A DNA stretch of 64,000 nt. Origin: Halichondria panicea. Taxonomy: Eukaryota; Porifera; Demospongiae; Suberitida; Halichondriidae. The stretch covers positions 5,585,047-5,649,046 of the forward strand of contig NC_087388.1 in assembly GCF_963675165.1 (NCBI RefSeq), in the 5' to 3' direction. The notes beneath the pieces are model-generated. The model made no database searches. It worked only from the letters and a program-made list of their open reading frames with translations, and was not told the DNA's origin. The position numbers and the translations under genes are program-made. Of the stretch, positions 25,222-36,520 are shown in pieces. Numbering within the stretch: position 1 is the first letter of the stretch; the number at the start of each line of letters is the position of its first letter.

Positions 25222-26097
25222 TCAAATGGTTGGCTCCAGCCGTGGTTTGTATTCGGGTACTTGAACAGATACCCTGAACACCAGAGTGTCGTCTTCGAGG
25301 TACTGAGTGTTCTCGTCAGCATTGTAGTCGAGGTCAGCGTAGGAGATGAACGCTGTGCAGACCCCTATAATATTATAGCTTGTCTCCTTGTGATGGTTCT
25401 TGTCCTCCAGTTGGTTGAGTAGCTCGATTGTGACTGTCCCAGTGAAACGCCAGGACAGGGAGCCATCATTGTCTCCCTTCATGAGATAGGCACACATACC
25501 AGCACCTGCATGAACTTTCAAGTATATCTTGTAGTTTAAAGTGTAGAATGGAGGACCGCACCACTCATCATCTTGCGAAAGCCAGTCATTCTGAACACAG
25601 TTTTGGGCTGGTTGCTTGATTCTGTCTTGATTCTTTTCTCCCTAGTCTTGCTGAGAGCTAGCAGGTGAAGTGGAGTGTCTTCCTCGTGCTCCCTCAGGCG
25701 TTTGCGGAGTAGCCTCTCCTCACACCCGTACTTGCAAGGCACATACTCGTACTCACAAGTGGAGCGATGGCTGACAGTGAGAGTTGCTGACACCACATCC
25801 GTCATTTGGGCACAGTACAGTCTCTAGATGAGTGGTGGTCCTCTCCTCATGTTCCCCCGTAACCTGGCAATGTGGACACTTGTACTGACGTCTTGGGCAG
25901 TTGTTGGTGAGGTGGTCTTCCAGATTCTTTCTCAGAAATTTAACAATCTCATTATCGATCTTGCACTCGTTAGTACAGGGCAGGAGAGCATAGTCACATA
26001 ACTGAATGTGCCTGTGTCTCAAGATTTCCCAGCTCCCCCGTCCACTCACAGATATCGTTGTCGCACTTGACCTTGAGGGATCTGATGTGTCGAGCAC
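25222..26097 (-). pseudogene. TRAF-like gene (TRAF zinc fingers + MATH), broken by three frame changes
   Basis: From an acceptor at 26098-26099 the - strand reads IRSLKVKCDNDICEWTGELG in one frame, HIQLCDYALLPCTNEC through CPHCQVTGEHE to LCPNDGCG in a second, and STCEYEYVPCKYGCEERLLR to FRMTGFRK in a third. It ends with DEWCGPPFYTLNYKIYLKV and the MATH core to a stop at 25222. These are the TRAF-type zinc fingers and TRAF-C/MATH domain in normal order. Three single-base-type frame changes break it (near 26025, 25785 and 25570). An intact family member would bind receptor tails and trimerise. The RING and N-terminus are missing here. Most likely a pseudogene; assembly indels are the alternative. 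Confidence 0.7.
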
Positions 26098-26165
26098 CTA
26101 TAGTGAAAAATTTAGTTCTGTTATAGTCAAGCTAATTGGCACCATTACTTAGAAACCAACGCATA

Positions 26166-26489
26166 TACCGTATAGCGGGTATATTTCGAGGGTATAAATT
26201 TTCGCGGATGGACCATTACAAAGGATTTCGCGGATTTTATTTTCGTGGTCTGAGTTCCAGCCTTTTGGCGCATGCGCACATCAACATGCAGCTGTACCTC
26301 CACACCGTTAGCCTCGAATCCAGGCCTAGCCTATAACCTCTTATTGTCGATAGGTGTGGTCAATAATACTGAACACGCCTACTATTCAATAAAGATATAA
26401 ATTTTCGTGGGTATAATTTTCGAGGTACAGGCTCAATCCGCAAAAACCGCGAACATTTTATACCCTCGAAATATACCCGCTATACGGTA
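26166..26489. mobile_element. MITE family A, copy 2
   Basis: TACCGTATAGCGGGTATATTTCG at the left, mirrored by CCCGCTATACGGTA at the right; 324 bp with TA ends. This is the longest copy and has unrelated internal sequence, including a CTCGAATCCAGGCCTAGCC motif also seen in other short elements here. Confidence 0.85.
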
Positions 26490-26831
26490 CATGTACTCAC
26501 AAGATGCGCACACACATACACTGTAACACACAATTCTACAAACAGTATATACTTACTTCTAACGCCAGAATGTACATATCATGGCTGTCGCATGCATGTG
26601 AGTAAACACTGATCATGTAAAAAATGCATTTGCGTGATACCTCACTTAGCGACCTAATGAGGTGTACCTTTCCTACCTCCTCTGGCCCCAAACAGTCTAG
26701 ACCCAGGCCTTCACCACGTCTGCACAGTCTAAAAAATTCTTTGAGGGGGTCTATACCATTTACTAATTGAGAAGCTAAATTTTTCTCGCAGGGACAACCG
26801 TGTGATCTTTTTAGTCAGTAAATCTCTCAAG

Positions 26832-29800
26832 ATGCAAGCAATCAAGGCTGTGCTAGTCGGAGACGGGTGAGTTTTGCATTTACCAATTATATGCTAGCAT
26901 AATAGGGACAGATTTGGGTGGTATTAGTACTGACCATAGCTAATACTAGCATAATGTATGATATTCTATTAGTGACTGGAGAGTGCTCTACAGCAAGTAA
27001 TCCCGTATCACATTCGGTCCAGTAATTGCACGTCGCGTATTGTTTTCGAATAACGGCTGTGGCTGAAAGTGCTAAATAAAACTGCAGATCGAGAAGTTTA
27101 TCATAAACGATTAGATAGTATAATGGTTACTCGTGCAATAAGGGATTAATATAACACTCATTATATAACATTTATTAAGCGCTGGACAGGCCTAGGATTC
27201 TTGGTTCAATCATCTCTACGATGTCACAGCATTAATCTTAATTGGGCCAAGGCTGTAAGAAAAATTATCACTCCACCGGTCGGCTGCATAAAAATTTTCA
27301 ACATACTTTGAGAGACTATATATATAAGCCACATGTACACGACACTGCTCAGTATATGGCATGTTGCATCACTGCCATGGCTACCATATATATTGCACTG
27401 GATTATATGCAGTAGATTTCTGTAAGAGATATCCATTTGGGACTTATGCCCCACCATCCCACCCAATAACTAGTGGTATAGGAAAACCTCTATGGAATTC
27501 AGCAAACTAATGAATACACTAAATTCCTTCAAAACACATGTCTTTTTATTACGACTTATATGACCAGTCAGACGAGTTTAACGTCCATTGGGCAACAAGT
27601 TAGCTATTGCAGGCGCCCTTGCGGCCCCGAGGGTATTATATCATCCAGTGCAATATATGGCATGTTGCACTCTGGCTGGGCAATAACTAATACATACAGC
27701 TGAACGACTCCTTTTTAAAAAAAGCTGTCTCATAATTGGTACTGTCTCACAATTATCTCTTCTACTCTAAAACTAGTCCACGCCGATTAAGCTACTCTAA
27801 AACAAGACTAGCTCTTATACTTGTACATTATTGATCCTTGAGCAGCTGTAGCAGTCTATACACAGCTGTACAGACAGACAAACAAACATGTAGACACACA
27901 AACACTACTGTATATCTCACTTGAGCATGCGCACTGAGGCATAAATATGGCTGCCATGTGCAGAAATGTTAGTCAGGTCAGAGTCTCACTTGCGCATGCG
28001 CACAAAGGCATAAATATGGCTACCACGTGCAGAAATGTTAGTCAGGTCAGAGTCTAGAGTAGTATGGCGCTATAATAATTATTAGTGCCATAATTCAAGG
28101 GGAGTATACTTTTCATTAGGGGGTATATACTTTTTCATTAGGGGTATACTTTATTAGGGGGTATACTTTTTCTCAAATGGGGTATATATATTTTTCATGA
28201 GAGGGCGTATATCACAAGTATTATATAGTATGGGTATCAGGAGTTGACTTTTAACATCATATAATTATATATATATCTGTCAATTAAGTCATGTGATGTT
28301 TTATTTCCTCAGATCTGCTGGTACAACGAGTCTTGCGATCAGCTATACCACCAATGCCTTCCCTGGAGAATACATACCAACACAGTAGGTTTGCATTTCA
28401 GATTGCCTCGTGTGGTCTTCTTAGAGGATTTTCGATGGAGGTGGCCCTACGACAGAAAATGGGTGTGGTTTAATTTTCTGAAGCATTGACAGAGACTTGA
28501 GTAGGTATTACAAGAGACAAATTGGCCTGGGAACGAGGCTAGGACACCACTTGACCTTTCTATTCTAGGCCAAGTAAATTGATTGACGTTTTTTTGACTG
28601 ACTCAGCAGTAGCGTCTACTGTGTTTCCAGAGGAGGTTTGACAGGGTTAAAAGGTCATTAATGAATTAATCACATGCTCTATATATGTTTCTAATGGAGA
28701 TCCAACCTTTTATCGACGTACCCCAGATTTTGATCAATCTGATGTACCCCTGAGGTACATCGGTAGGCCGATGTGAGAAATTCTAGCTAAACTCTACACA
28801 ACATCCAAATTAAATGTGACGTTTGACCTTTTTACAAAACGTATTAACAGTGTTTACCTCCTCTGCTGTGTTTCTGTAGTATCATTAAAATCAGCCGCCC
28901 TCCAAAAAAGGGCGGCTGGTTCATGAGACTATGTAATGTTTCTGCATGGTTTCTGTCTCTGAATCTGTTGACAACTAGATGTGTTTGTCATCTGTGATGG
29001 GTCATACAGCGAGTCAGCAAGTAATTACTTGATTTTGGCCTGGAATGTCAAAGGTCAAGTGGTGTCCGACCTTCTCTGATTGCGTGCACAATGTACAGTA
29101 CAGCAATTACTATTCGGGCCAATCAATTATTGGGGGAAATATCTTCTACAGGAGAGTTGCAAAGCAAACCACAGACAAAATGGCCAAGGGTTAAGCAAAA
29201 ACTTTTTTGACTATGCCAGGCCTTCCTTGTAGGAACTATAGCTGCATAAAATGCTCTAACCATAAATTCAATCAATAAGCAACTTCCTATAATAGAACTG
29301 CAGGTATAACAGCTGCAACTTGACTGTAAGTTGATATTAAACCTTGGCTACAAATGCATGGTAGTTGAAAAATATGTATCTTTTGCTGCAGGTTTGACAA
29401 CTATTCTGCCAACCTGATGGTAGATGGAAAGCCTATTAACCTTGGTATATGGGGTACAACAGGTTTGTGTGTGTGTGTGTGTGTGTGTACCTACCTACCT
29501 ACCTGCATGGCTTTAGTCTGAGCCTGCAATGCTAGACTAAAGCTGCTGCTTTCTCCTGCGTAATTGAATTATGTAACAGCTAGAGCACATGCATGATCTA
29601 TTGTGTCTCTATAGCATACCTATAGGCCACACCAAATTGATCTTATGTTTCACGGACTTTTAATCTCCAAAAACAGACCAGGGTGGCTATTATTATCAAA
29701 CATAAAACAAAATCAGAGCTTCCCGCGAGGCGCCTGCGTATATGTATACGTATGCCCTAGTATATAATTATGTGTTCAGACTGCTTCTCTGTGTAGGTCA

Positions 29801-30691
29801 ACAAGATTACGACAGGCTTAGACCGCTCTCCTACCCAGAGACAGTGAGCCATTCTTGTCTGCTAAATAATTTTTGTAATAAGTACTTGTTAGAGTTCGTT
29901 TTATGCGAGTGTTTACTTTAATTGTTCTATATTGATATAAAAATGCATTCTTTATAGCATGATGATTTGTTTTACAGGATGTGTTCCTGATATGCTTCTC
30001 TCTCGTTCATCCTGCCTCCTTTGAGAATGTCAGAGCAAAAGTGAGTTTGTGAGCTTTTCCAAACGCACATACATGCATTTCCCATAAATATTCGGTGCAG
30101 CCTTCTTCTAAGCCTTTGTACTGGCAGAGGGTATAATTATATGGTTTTGCAGAAGAACACGCTCTATGTATATTATGTACATTGTGGTTTATTTATTGCC
30201 CTGCAGTGGGGCCCTGAAGTGAGCCATCACTGCCCCAACACTCCTATCATCCTGGTCGGCACCGAACTCGATCTCAGAGACGACAAGGAAACTGTTGAGA
30301 GACTCAGGGAGAAACGTCTCGCCCCCATCACCTACACTCAGGTGCAGTCTCTAGTTATTAACTCGTCATGTGTTTTAAGTACCGAGATCCTACTTATACA
30401 TGTATGTCTTCTATGAATATACTGCCTCCCCTACATTGCATGCCAATACTATTACATGCATGTACCTATAACTATAGTAGTTTGTAAGACTTCTTGCTTT
30501 TTTAATTTGGCACTTGCTTCTATGTTTAGGGCCTACAAATGCTCAAAGAGATCTCTGCTGTCAAGTATCAGGAATGCTCTGCACTGACACAGAAAGGCCT
30601 CAAGGCTGTATTTGAAGAGGCAGTTCGTACTGTACTCGCACCCACCAACAAGGCCCCTAGGAAGAAGAGATCAGTGTGCAACGTCTTGTAA
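26832..30691 (+). CDS. Rac-like small GTPase with altered nucleotide-binding motifs
   Basis: Exons 26832-26866, 28313-28384, 29392-29462, 29797-29843, 29978-30040, 30207-30341, 30530-30691; total 585 bp, 194 residues, frame unbroken. The body is clearly Rac: [14 protein letters not shown] (switch I), [40 protein letters not shown] and a C-terminal KKRSVCNVL that fits a CAAX box ending in L (geranylgeranyl type). Three hallmark motifs differ. The P-loop reads GDGSAGTTS instead of GxxxxGK[ST], losing the phosphate-binding Lys. Switch II reads WGTTGQQ instead of WDTAGQE, losing the Mg-binding Asp. The specificity motif reads TELD instead of TKLD. Clean splice sites and frame argue against simple decay. 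Likely a pseudo-GTPase, or one with unusual nucleotide handling, perhaps a membrane scaffold competing for Rac partners (inference). Weak ATTAAA signal at 30811-30816. Confidence 0.88.
27918..28056. repeat. Two ~69-bp tandem units in intron 1 of the Rac-like gene
   Basis: CTCACTTGAGCATGCGCACT... is repeated as CTCACTTGCGCATGCGCACA..., each ending AGAAATGTTAGTCAGGTCAG. GGGGTATACTTTTT runs follow (about 28100-28200). No function is evident. Confidence 0.75.
28542..29067. mobile_element. Foldback element in intron 2 of the Rac-like gene
   Basis: GGACACCACTTGACCTTT at 28542 is mirrored by AAAGGTCAAGTGGTGTCC ending at 29067, and the similarity extends inward through GGCC...AAGTAA. About 525 bp, no ORF. 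Inside is a perfect 10-bp hairpin (28892-28918). Confidence 0.6.
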
Positions 30692-31821
30692 ACTATCTTA
30701 TTATCGTAATCTGATTATTACGGACATACCTACTTACACAGCAGATGTACTTGCATGGAGTATAGCTTTTGTTTGATGTTCAGATGCAACTGGAATGCAT
30801 GATGTAGATAATTAAAAACTAAAATGAACTACATGGGAGGCACTTTAATTATTACACATGTGCGGTAAAGTACAGTGGCCACGCATGTGCTATTCGTACT
30901 TGATATAGTTGATACTTGAACATGTAGTTGTTTTGTTCGCATTTGCTTGTTAGTAGTTTGCGTTCGCAGTTGATATTTTTACCCGAGGTGCGCGTGGGCA
31001 GCCACGGGTATAGTAGTCTGTTGGTCTGTTTGTATGTTTGTAATGTGTGAGTTTATTCACCTGGATGCCATATAGCACTGCGTTTACAGCATGGGTAGCC
31101 TCCACACAACAAGTTACTAGTTTTAAAAGTGGCAGATTTCGATATTAAAGCTTCGTTGTCTTATAAAAGCGAGTAAAAGCTAAGAAGCTTGAACTTGTAC
31201 CAACTACACGCGGCCTTTATTCGAGGTATCCTATGTATTTACAGTTTAAGTGATCCGTACCGGAAAAGGGTCACTACAATAGAATTGTGACTGGTTTCCT
31301 ATATACTCCAGGAGCCATACTTTTCTGAGACTCCAGGCTTCTTTGCTGTGATCCTAGTCCACAGTGCATATATTACCTCTAAAACTCTGTTCTCAAATGT
31401 TTCAGCATGCCTTCAGTCTGGTTTAATTTTATTGCTCCTAAGTTGCTGGACAGCTCAGTCCTACGTGCACTGCATTGTATCACTCTTCTGGTTTCTTTAT
31501 AATCATTGCACTTCCTTGCTACAATTTCTAGAAACGCCCCTGCTTGTATTAGTATCTAGTAATCTATAGTCAATAAATCAACGGGGACAAAATTTACCCA
31601 AATTCAGATTTCTCCAACTTATTTAGCCCACACGCTTTTTGTTTTCAAAAACGGCCTCAAAATGACTTTCAACAGCCATAACTTTTGTTTGGCATTATGA
31701 TTAGTCAGTAAAGTGCATATAGTCAGTCATATAGTACAGCTAAACTTACACAATAGGCAGCTACTGAAATTAGTAATAACGCATTTATACGGCTTAGTGT
31801 TCTATTCAGTATACTGATATA

Positions 31822-31991
31822 CAGTGGAACCCCTCTATAACGGACACCTTTATAGGGAACAATGTTTTGGCCTTTATACAGAGGTGGCCTTTGTTAGAGG
31901 TTGTTTTGTGCACAAACTGTTCATTTGGGACCTGGGTGCCTATATAGCAGCTGGCCTTTATTCGGAGGTGGTTGTTAACAGAGGTTCCACT
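31822..31991. mobile_element. Short inverted-repeat element (AGTGGAACC termini)
   Basis: CAGTGGAACCCCTCTATAAC at the left is mirrored by GTTAACAGAGGTTCCACT at the right, with internal shorter repeats of the GAGGTGGCCTTT type. 170 bp, non-coding. Confidence 0.65.
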
Positions 31992-32689
31992 AGTAAATTA
32001 ACCGGGGACTCACCACAAAATACTTGAGGTGTTTTTCCGACAGTCCGACTGCTACAGCAGCTGTCAGTAGCCTTCACCGCCTCCTGTGTGTGTGGGGGGG
32101 TGTGTGGCTTCGATTCAGTGATTGTAAAGAAACGAATGAACAAGTTTTGTATAAGAGGTCTCAAAAGACAACTAAAACTGAAAAACATGTTGCACTTTAA
32201 CAAGCTACTAAATGCATCCTTAAATTCTAAGTACTCAGGAACTTAGTATATACTTAGTCCCACAAAACATGCATGTGAATTTGCTAGGATTGGCCAATGG
32301 AAACACCAAAGAGTGTGCCGGGAAACAAAAGAGCATAACCATGAACATGTAGTGTTGTTATATACACATTAGCACAATAGACATTAACTATTGTTTTCAT
32401 AGCTATGGAGGCACACAGCAGTCCAATCAAGTAAATTAACAATTCTTTTCAACATCACTAACTAAATGCTCTATCTAGCGTTCACTTGAAGTTGTAGTTG
32501 ATATTCACTAATTGCTGGCAAGTCGTAAACTCTTTCAGCGCGATTATTGTCCGAGCACTTTAGAAAAGTGACTATAGACGTAGTAGGGCGACGTCATTGT
32601 ATAGTAACACTTTGTGACTTCGCATCGATTGATAATTTCTGTGATGTCGTTTGCTCTTCTTTGTATTGATAATTTCTCTGTTGCTCGAT

Positions 32690-32815
32690 GTAGGGCACTT
32701 CAGCGTCTTCATCGTTAGCATCAGTGCAGCAGATCTCCAGCACTAGGTTACGAACACCTGGACGTATGCCCTTCTTACTAACCTCCTGGGCAACCCTCGA
32801 CATCCTGAGAGTGGA
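32690..32815 (-). pseudogene. Terminal exon-like segment, copy 2
   Basis: Encodes VAQEVSKKGIRPGVRN and LEICCTDANDEDAEVPY, nearly the same as 24518-24656, but the end is changed so the frame runs on past the original stop. It lies below the MATH relic at 33516-33770, the same relative order as in copy 1, so the two loci are paralogous blocks. Confidence 0.45.
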
Positions 32816-33515
32816 GGGGTAAAATATAAAATCAGGTAGTAATATACAATATAAAGCCACTACTGACAACTGATGTTATATATCCTGAGCGCTAAGAGAG
32901 AGAAATGTCATGGAGAAGCGCCTAAAATCGACACAGTAGTAGCGCAATTTTTGCCTATGTGCCCCTCGCTCAAACGTATGTATATGGAGGATTCTTAAAA
33001 AACGTATTAACCAGGCTTCAAAGGGGCCTGCATGTTGCCCTCGCCCCGCCCATGTTTCAGCAACCCCCCCCCCCAAGAAGTCATTTGGCGGGTATATATC
33101 TGTGGGTGCACGCTACAATTTGGTACCAACCAGGTAAGGGTTCAACGGGCTGGGTATTGGGTGGGTATAAATGGCTGGGATGCATGCATGTTGGGTTACA
33201 AATGGGCTAAAATTTAAGCCAGTGGGTAAGATGCATGTGAATCAGGCAAAGCAGCAGAGATTAGAATCATTCGGCAGGTAAATGGTACAAATTATCATTT
33301 TAGAATAGCGTGTGCAACTATATAATTATAGGTATATACAAGTCCCCCGCAGTATATTATCCCTCTGGAGCATGTAGATCTTATCAACTACAATGTCTAA
33401 AACTCAATAGTCAATATAATACACTCCAAAAACAAATTGTAAATGGCAATCAAATAAGAATACCAATTAAGCAAAATAATTAAATAAACAACAAAAAACG
33501 TTCAGTCTTCCAGTC

Positions 33516-33770
33516 TTAAATGGTTGGCTCCAGCCACGGCTTGTAGTCGGGTACTTGTACAGATACCCTGAACACCAGAGTGTCGTCATTGTCTCCCTTC
33601 ATGTGATAGGCACCCACTGAAACATGAGTGCCCTAAAATCCCACCATCCATTGCCATCAACGCAAATGCACATTTTGTAGCCATTGTAAGAGGTGTATAG
33701 AATGGAGGACAGTAAAAGTGATCTTTGTCATCCTTGCGTTTCAAATAATTAATGTTTTGATTGGCAATTA
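33516..33770 (-). pseudogene. MATH-domain relic (TRAF-like)
   Basis: Encodes PPFYT, then in a shifted frame GYKMCICVDGNG, and DDTLVFRVSVQVPDYKP with a stop. The middle of the domain is deleted. It is a second copy of the 25222-26097 gene end. Confidence 0.6.
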
Positions 33771-34299
33771 ATACTAGCAGAGGAGGCAAGAAAGGTGATA
33801 ATTATGTGTCATCAGTCACATAGCAATTACGAAATGTGTAATATGCAATGTTTACGATAATATGACCTTTACCTTTCCTTCGATGTAAGTGTACTGCCTG
33901 TGGTAGATCTACTGTTGTGCTATCTAGCAAGCTCATATCACTTTCGAGTATGTTGAGTATTGTAAACTGTTATCATAAGACTGGGATCGCTGATCGTCAT
34001 ACTGTTAGAGTCCTCCCGGACAGCCTACCATAGGGTAGAATGTACCCCGGATATCTGACCCTGCATGGGGTAGGCTGTTCAGGGAGACTAAATAGTAAAT
34101 CACTTTTGAAGGCTAGTAGCTCGCCTAGGACCAGGCAAAGCTGAGTAGTTTAGGCTGCATGTATAATAAAAACAGATACGTTAAAATAACAAACATCTCA
34201 AATAAAATGCATCATTTGAAATTTAATGTAGAAATGACATAAATTTCTGTCATTTTGCCGATGATGCATCCCATAAAACATAATTATGTGTTTTTGCTA

Positions 34300-34510
34300 T
34301 ACCGTATAGCTGGTAATTTTCGTGGGGCAAAATATTCGTGGTTTTCGTGGGTTGGAGGTCTGACCATGAATATTTTACCCACGAATGAAGCAACCTTGCC
34401 TACCTTTACCTACAATCCAAGCAGCATCCACGAAAATATTATCCACGAAATGTCTCAATATTGCTAAACCACAAATATTTTGTCCCCCGAAAATTACCCG
34501 CTATACGGTA
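34300..34510. mobile_element. MITE family A, copy 3
   Basis: TACCGTATAGCTGGTAATTTTCG at the left and CGAAAATTACCCGCTATACGGTA at the right, 211 bp, TA ends, non-coding. Confidence 0.85.
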
Positions 34511-35565
34511 TGCAATCAGGGCCATGCGTATGCCTGAAGGCTGACAGCTACAACTTCGTGCATGCTCCACTGATGAAATGAACGTACACGATAGAAATAC
34601 ACAATAGTACATGTAGACTATCTAGCTATAGATCGACTAAGTCTAGCTGAACTGAACATGAATAGAGGTCTCTTCTCATTTTAGAAGAACCAACTGGACA
34701 GTGGTGAACATAGATCTACAAAACTCATGTATCGTCATACTTTGTTGTTGATAGCACTACTGCGCACACATGCAAATAAAAGGGGGACAAAATGTAGTCT
34801 CATGAATCGTACCTTTGCAACACCGTCTTGAGCACTCTTGTCATAGTTTTATGTGCCAAGACGGAATCCGTCTTGACCAATCAGATTGCAGAAGTCCAGT
34901 CGGGTGATAAACTTATATAATAATTACGTTCGATTCCATAGGGTGTGATTGCATCAACACTCCAACTTGTGGAGGCTGAGGTTTGCATAAGCCATAACCC
35001 TAACAGGCTCTGCTGCCACCCCTGAACCCAGTAGGCACTTCACTGTAGAAGAGAGCGAAATGATTTCAGTGAAGGCCTACGTTCCAACACGACGCCAGGT
35101 CTTTGGCTGTGCGAACAGTTTCTCCTGGATCACCCCATGGAAAAAACAAAGAAAAGGATTCAAGACAAAGGATTCTTACTCATTCAAGGCTAACATGTGA
35201 TGGTCGCTTGATGAAACCAATCAATTTTTGAATTTACCGAGGTTTCTTTGAAAGAAAGGGTCCAATCTGGTCCCTTAACGACCCAAATCAAGTAGGAACC
35301 TCACAGTCGACATTTAAACACGTGCCTACACGTGATTGCTATTGCTCATCACCCTCCACCCATTTTAGAGATTACTGAGGTGTCTACGAAAGAAAGGGTC
35401 GTTTGAGTCTTCCCAGCGTCCCTTAGCGTCCCAAATCGAAGTGCAAACTCCTAGTACATGTCTGAACACGTTACACAGGAGAGGTTTGATTCCTTAACCC
35501 GATCCACCCTTATTTGAGGTTACTGGGATTTCCAGTGGAAAAAGGGATCATCCGAGTCCCTTTAC

Positions 35566-36157
35566 ATGGATACATTACATGGATACATTAATGATCATGC
35601 ATGTGCTACGTTTGTTGAGTACATTGCCCAGGATCTACAAAGGATTCTACTATCGAGCGTTAAATTTTTCAGCATTCAGTCAGATGGTACAACTGATGCT
35701 GGAACGATTGAAGACGAATTGTTTACCATTCAGTACGTTGACCCGAAATCCGATGATGGACAAAGGACACATGTAAATGAACAATCTAGTTATTGAACTT
35801 GTACATGTTAAGTTTATGTTTATTTACGGTGACCCAGTGGTAATCATTACCTTCACACCATCGGGGGTCGTTCATAACTGTTTACAAGACACAATTGTAA
35901 GGCCACCAGACGAAGATGCAGGCTCGGTCCACGTAAGAAACAAGTTTTTAACTGTTCGACAGCTAAAACGGGGAGATGCTCAGACCCTGTTTGAATGTTT
36001 TAAAGCAGCTATGGAGTACATTGGTATTACTGACTGGAGGAATAAACTGATTGGTTTTGGCACAGATGGCGCAAGTGTCAATACGGGAGCTGGGGGGCTG
36101 CAAGGATTCATGGAAATTGAAAGATGCTCTCAAAGCTACATATTTTGCTACTCTTGA
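35566..36157 (+). pseudogene. Decayed hAT-type transposase domain (DUF4371/ZNF862-like)
   Basis: Two frames carry VKFFSIQSDGTTDAGTIEDE and, about 300 bp later, VHVRNKFLTVRQLKRGDAQT followed by KLIGFGTDGASVNTG. The FFS-DG-TD and GFGTDGASVN motifs are typical of the DUF4371 region in hAT-derived ZNF862-like proteins and contain its catalytic-type Asp residues. A stop and an unrelated stretch separate the parts, and the C-terminus is missing, so the copy is dead. Confidence 0.6.
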
Positions 36158-36377
36158 TGAGATGCTAATGCGACTGTATTAATCAAAGACTCGATATCTT
36201 AGACCAGTCACCCAATTACCAGAAACACTATAATTAGACCTTCACTGGATGGAAAGAAGCCGGTGACGAGTTTGAAAAACCAACTCAGCAAAACCAGAAA
36301 CTACCTGAGAAACAATAAGGTGATCCCGCCCCAGACACTGATGAACAATTATGACAATTCGTGTCTATAGGTCTGGA

Positions 36378-36520
36378 GACAGATTCTGATGAAGAATACG
36401 ACGAAAGTAGTGATGAAGACTACGTGCCTCCTGCTCCACAGAGAGGTAGAGGCAGGGGCCATGGTGGTGCAGGTGCCGGCAGACGTGTCTATGTATGTGT
36501 TGTTGACGATCTGCAGATCT
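36378..36520 (+). pseudogene. Acidic/RG-rich coding remnant
   Basis: Encodes ETDSDEEYDESSDEDYVPP then RGRGRGHGGAGAGRR after a possible TCTATAG acceptor. Acidic plus RG-rich N-termini are common in transposase-like and nuclear proteins; the family cannot be named. A 69-bp direct duplication (36513-36581 and 36609-36677) follows it. Confidence 0.35.

Larger units (their letters stand above)
30692..35565. other. Intergenic, repeat relics and TRAF/MATH debris
   Basis: Besides the listed elements, 32009-32085 (-) is an isolated exon-like stretch with both AG and GT signals (ATDSCCSSRTVGKTPQVFC). At 34014-34095 a short inverted repeat (GGACAGCCTACC / GGTAGGCTGTTC) is present, and 35230-35460 shows a diverged ~170-bp direct repeat. 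No intact gene is supported. Confidence 0.45.

Noticed and set aside
28892-28918. GC-rich hairpin with A-run resembling a bacterial terminator
   Set aside because: It sits inside an intron of an animal gene within a foldback element; no terminator role is expected.
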